Assembly (NCBI GenBank): GCA_015494245.1
Contig: WGBN01000431.1
Coordinates: 1-5,838 of the forward strand
DNA from: Saprospiraceae bacterium
GTDB taxonomy: Bacteria > Bacteroidota > Bacteroidia > Chitinophagales > Saprospiraceae
DNA: 5,838 nt
Reading direction: 5' to 3'
The stretch's first letter is position 1. Every line of letters starts with the position of its first letter. The notes under the pieces are model-generated. The model was not told the DNA's origin, searched no databases, and was given only the letters and a program-made list of their open reading frames with translations. Of the stretch, positions 5,461-5,838 are shown one piece after another. The position numbers were made by a program, and so were the translations under genes.

Positions 5461-5838
5461 CTATTGTACCTCAAATCTGACAGCGCCTTTTCTTTACCCG
5501 TCATCCAATTCAATGAAGTAGCTTCCTTTGGGGAGAGTGCTGATATCTATAGAAAGAGTTTGTTGCCCTGCTGCAGTATATTGACTTTGTTGTTTTAACA
5601 AAACGCCTTCTATGTTATATATGCTTGTACTTACATTGGTTGCTTCTACTGAGTTGTAATTTAAATGAAGTGTAGAAGAGCCTGAAGGATTTGGAAAGGC
5701 CGTTAAATCAAGCCTAACTCCAGTGTTTGTTAAATAATTTGTTTGAGTACTGTCTTAATTGATATATAGTTTTGCAATACGTCCATTATCACCCATTCCC
5801 GTGATTAAGACATCCTGATGACCATCTTCATTGACATC
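5461..5838 (-). pseudogene. C-terminal part of a VCBS/FG-GAP-like T9SS-exported protein, two in-frame TAA codons
   Basis: Reading the minus strand from the window edge gives a calcium-site repeat DVNEDGHQD followed by VLITG and KLYIN, typical of VCBS/FG-GAP repeats. A TAA follows at 5757-5755. The same frame then stays open for 86 codons and encodes a T9SS type A sorting domain: LTAFPNPSGSS, SIYNIEGVLL, then STLPKGSYFIELDDG. A second TAA occurs at 5496-5494, after which the frame continues RKGAVRFEVQ to a TAG at 5463-5461, which is where such a domain normally ends. There is no frameshift. Both TAA codons are one C-to-T transition from CAA (Gln), and the second sits in the normally basic final strand. 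The upstream part and start lie outside the window. A shortened protein ending at KLYIN would lack the secretion signal. GC is 37%, lower than in the neighbouring genes. Alternatives are sequencing error or stop-codon readthrough. Confidence 0.75.

Overview
The window reads as a chromosomal segment from a member of the Bacteroidota. The evidence is two type IX secretion system (T9SS) C-terminal sorting domains (PNP motif plus a Gly-x-Tyr-Phe strand), a TPR/transmembrane/LuxR-type regulator of a layout common in that phylum, A-rich leaders with little Shine-Dalgarno signal, and a match to the Bacteroidota -7 promoter box TAnnTTTG. I cannot fix the genus; a marine or environmental relative of the Saprospiria is a guess only.

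Layout from left to right. Positions 1-291 hold the 3' end of an unrecognised gene. Its stop codon overlaps the start of nadD (288-866, nicotinate-nucleotide adenylyltransferase, NAD synthesis), so the two look translationally coupled. Positions 867-1269 contain no gene I can support but are dense in repeats: a GTTGTCK heptamer array, two 72-base copies of a foldable element differing at one base, two short 'cctgagcgaagccgaagg'-type palindromes, and a 9-bp inverted repeat bracketing a candidate promoter. Next come a membrane-tethered regulator (1270-2928: signal peptide, TPRs, one transmembrane helix, coiled coil, LuxR-like helix-turn-helix) and, 117 bases further on, a secreted protein with Asp-box/BNR repeats and a T9SS sorting domain (3046-5313). 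A strong hairpin terminator at 5370-5405 closes that gene.

The least obvious item is on the minus strand at 5461-5838. It is the C-terminal end of a VCBS/FG-GAP-like protein with its own T9SS sorting domain. It has no frameshift but two in-frame TAA codons, each one transition away from CAA (Gln). No in-window ORF longer than 86 codons marks it, and it is more AT-rich (37% GC by my count) than nadD (a little over half GC). It is best read as a recently inactivated gene. It converges on the gene at 3046-5313 and shares its terminator.

Functionally the window joins a housekeeping NAD gene to an accessory surface/secretion neighbourhood across a repeat-rich junction. A regulatory link between the TPR regulator and the exported Asp-box protein is plausible from orientation and closeness but is not shown. 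I found no RNA genes, CRISPR array, insertion sequence or transposase.
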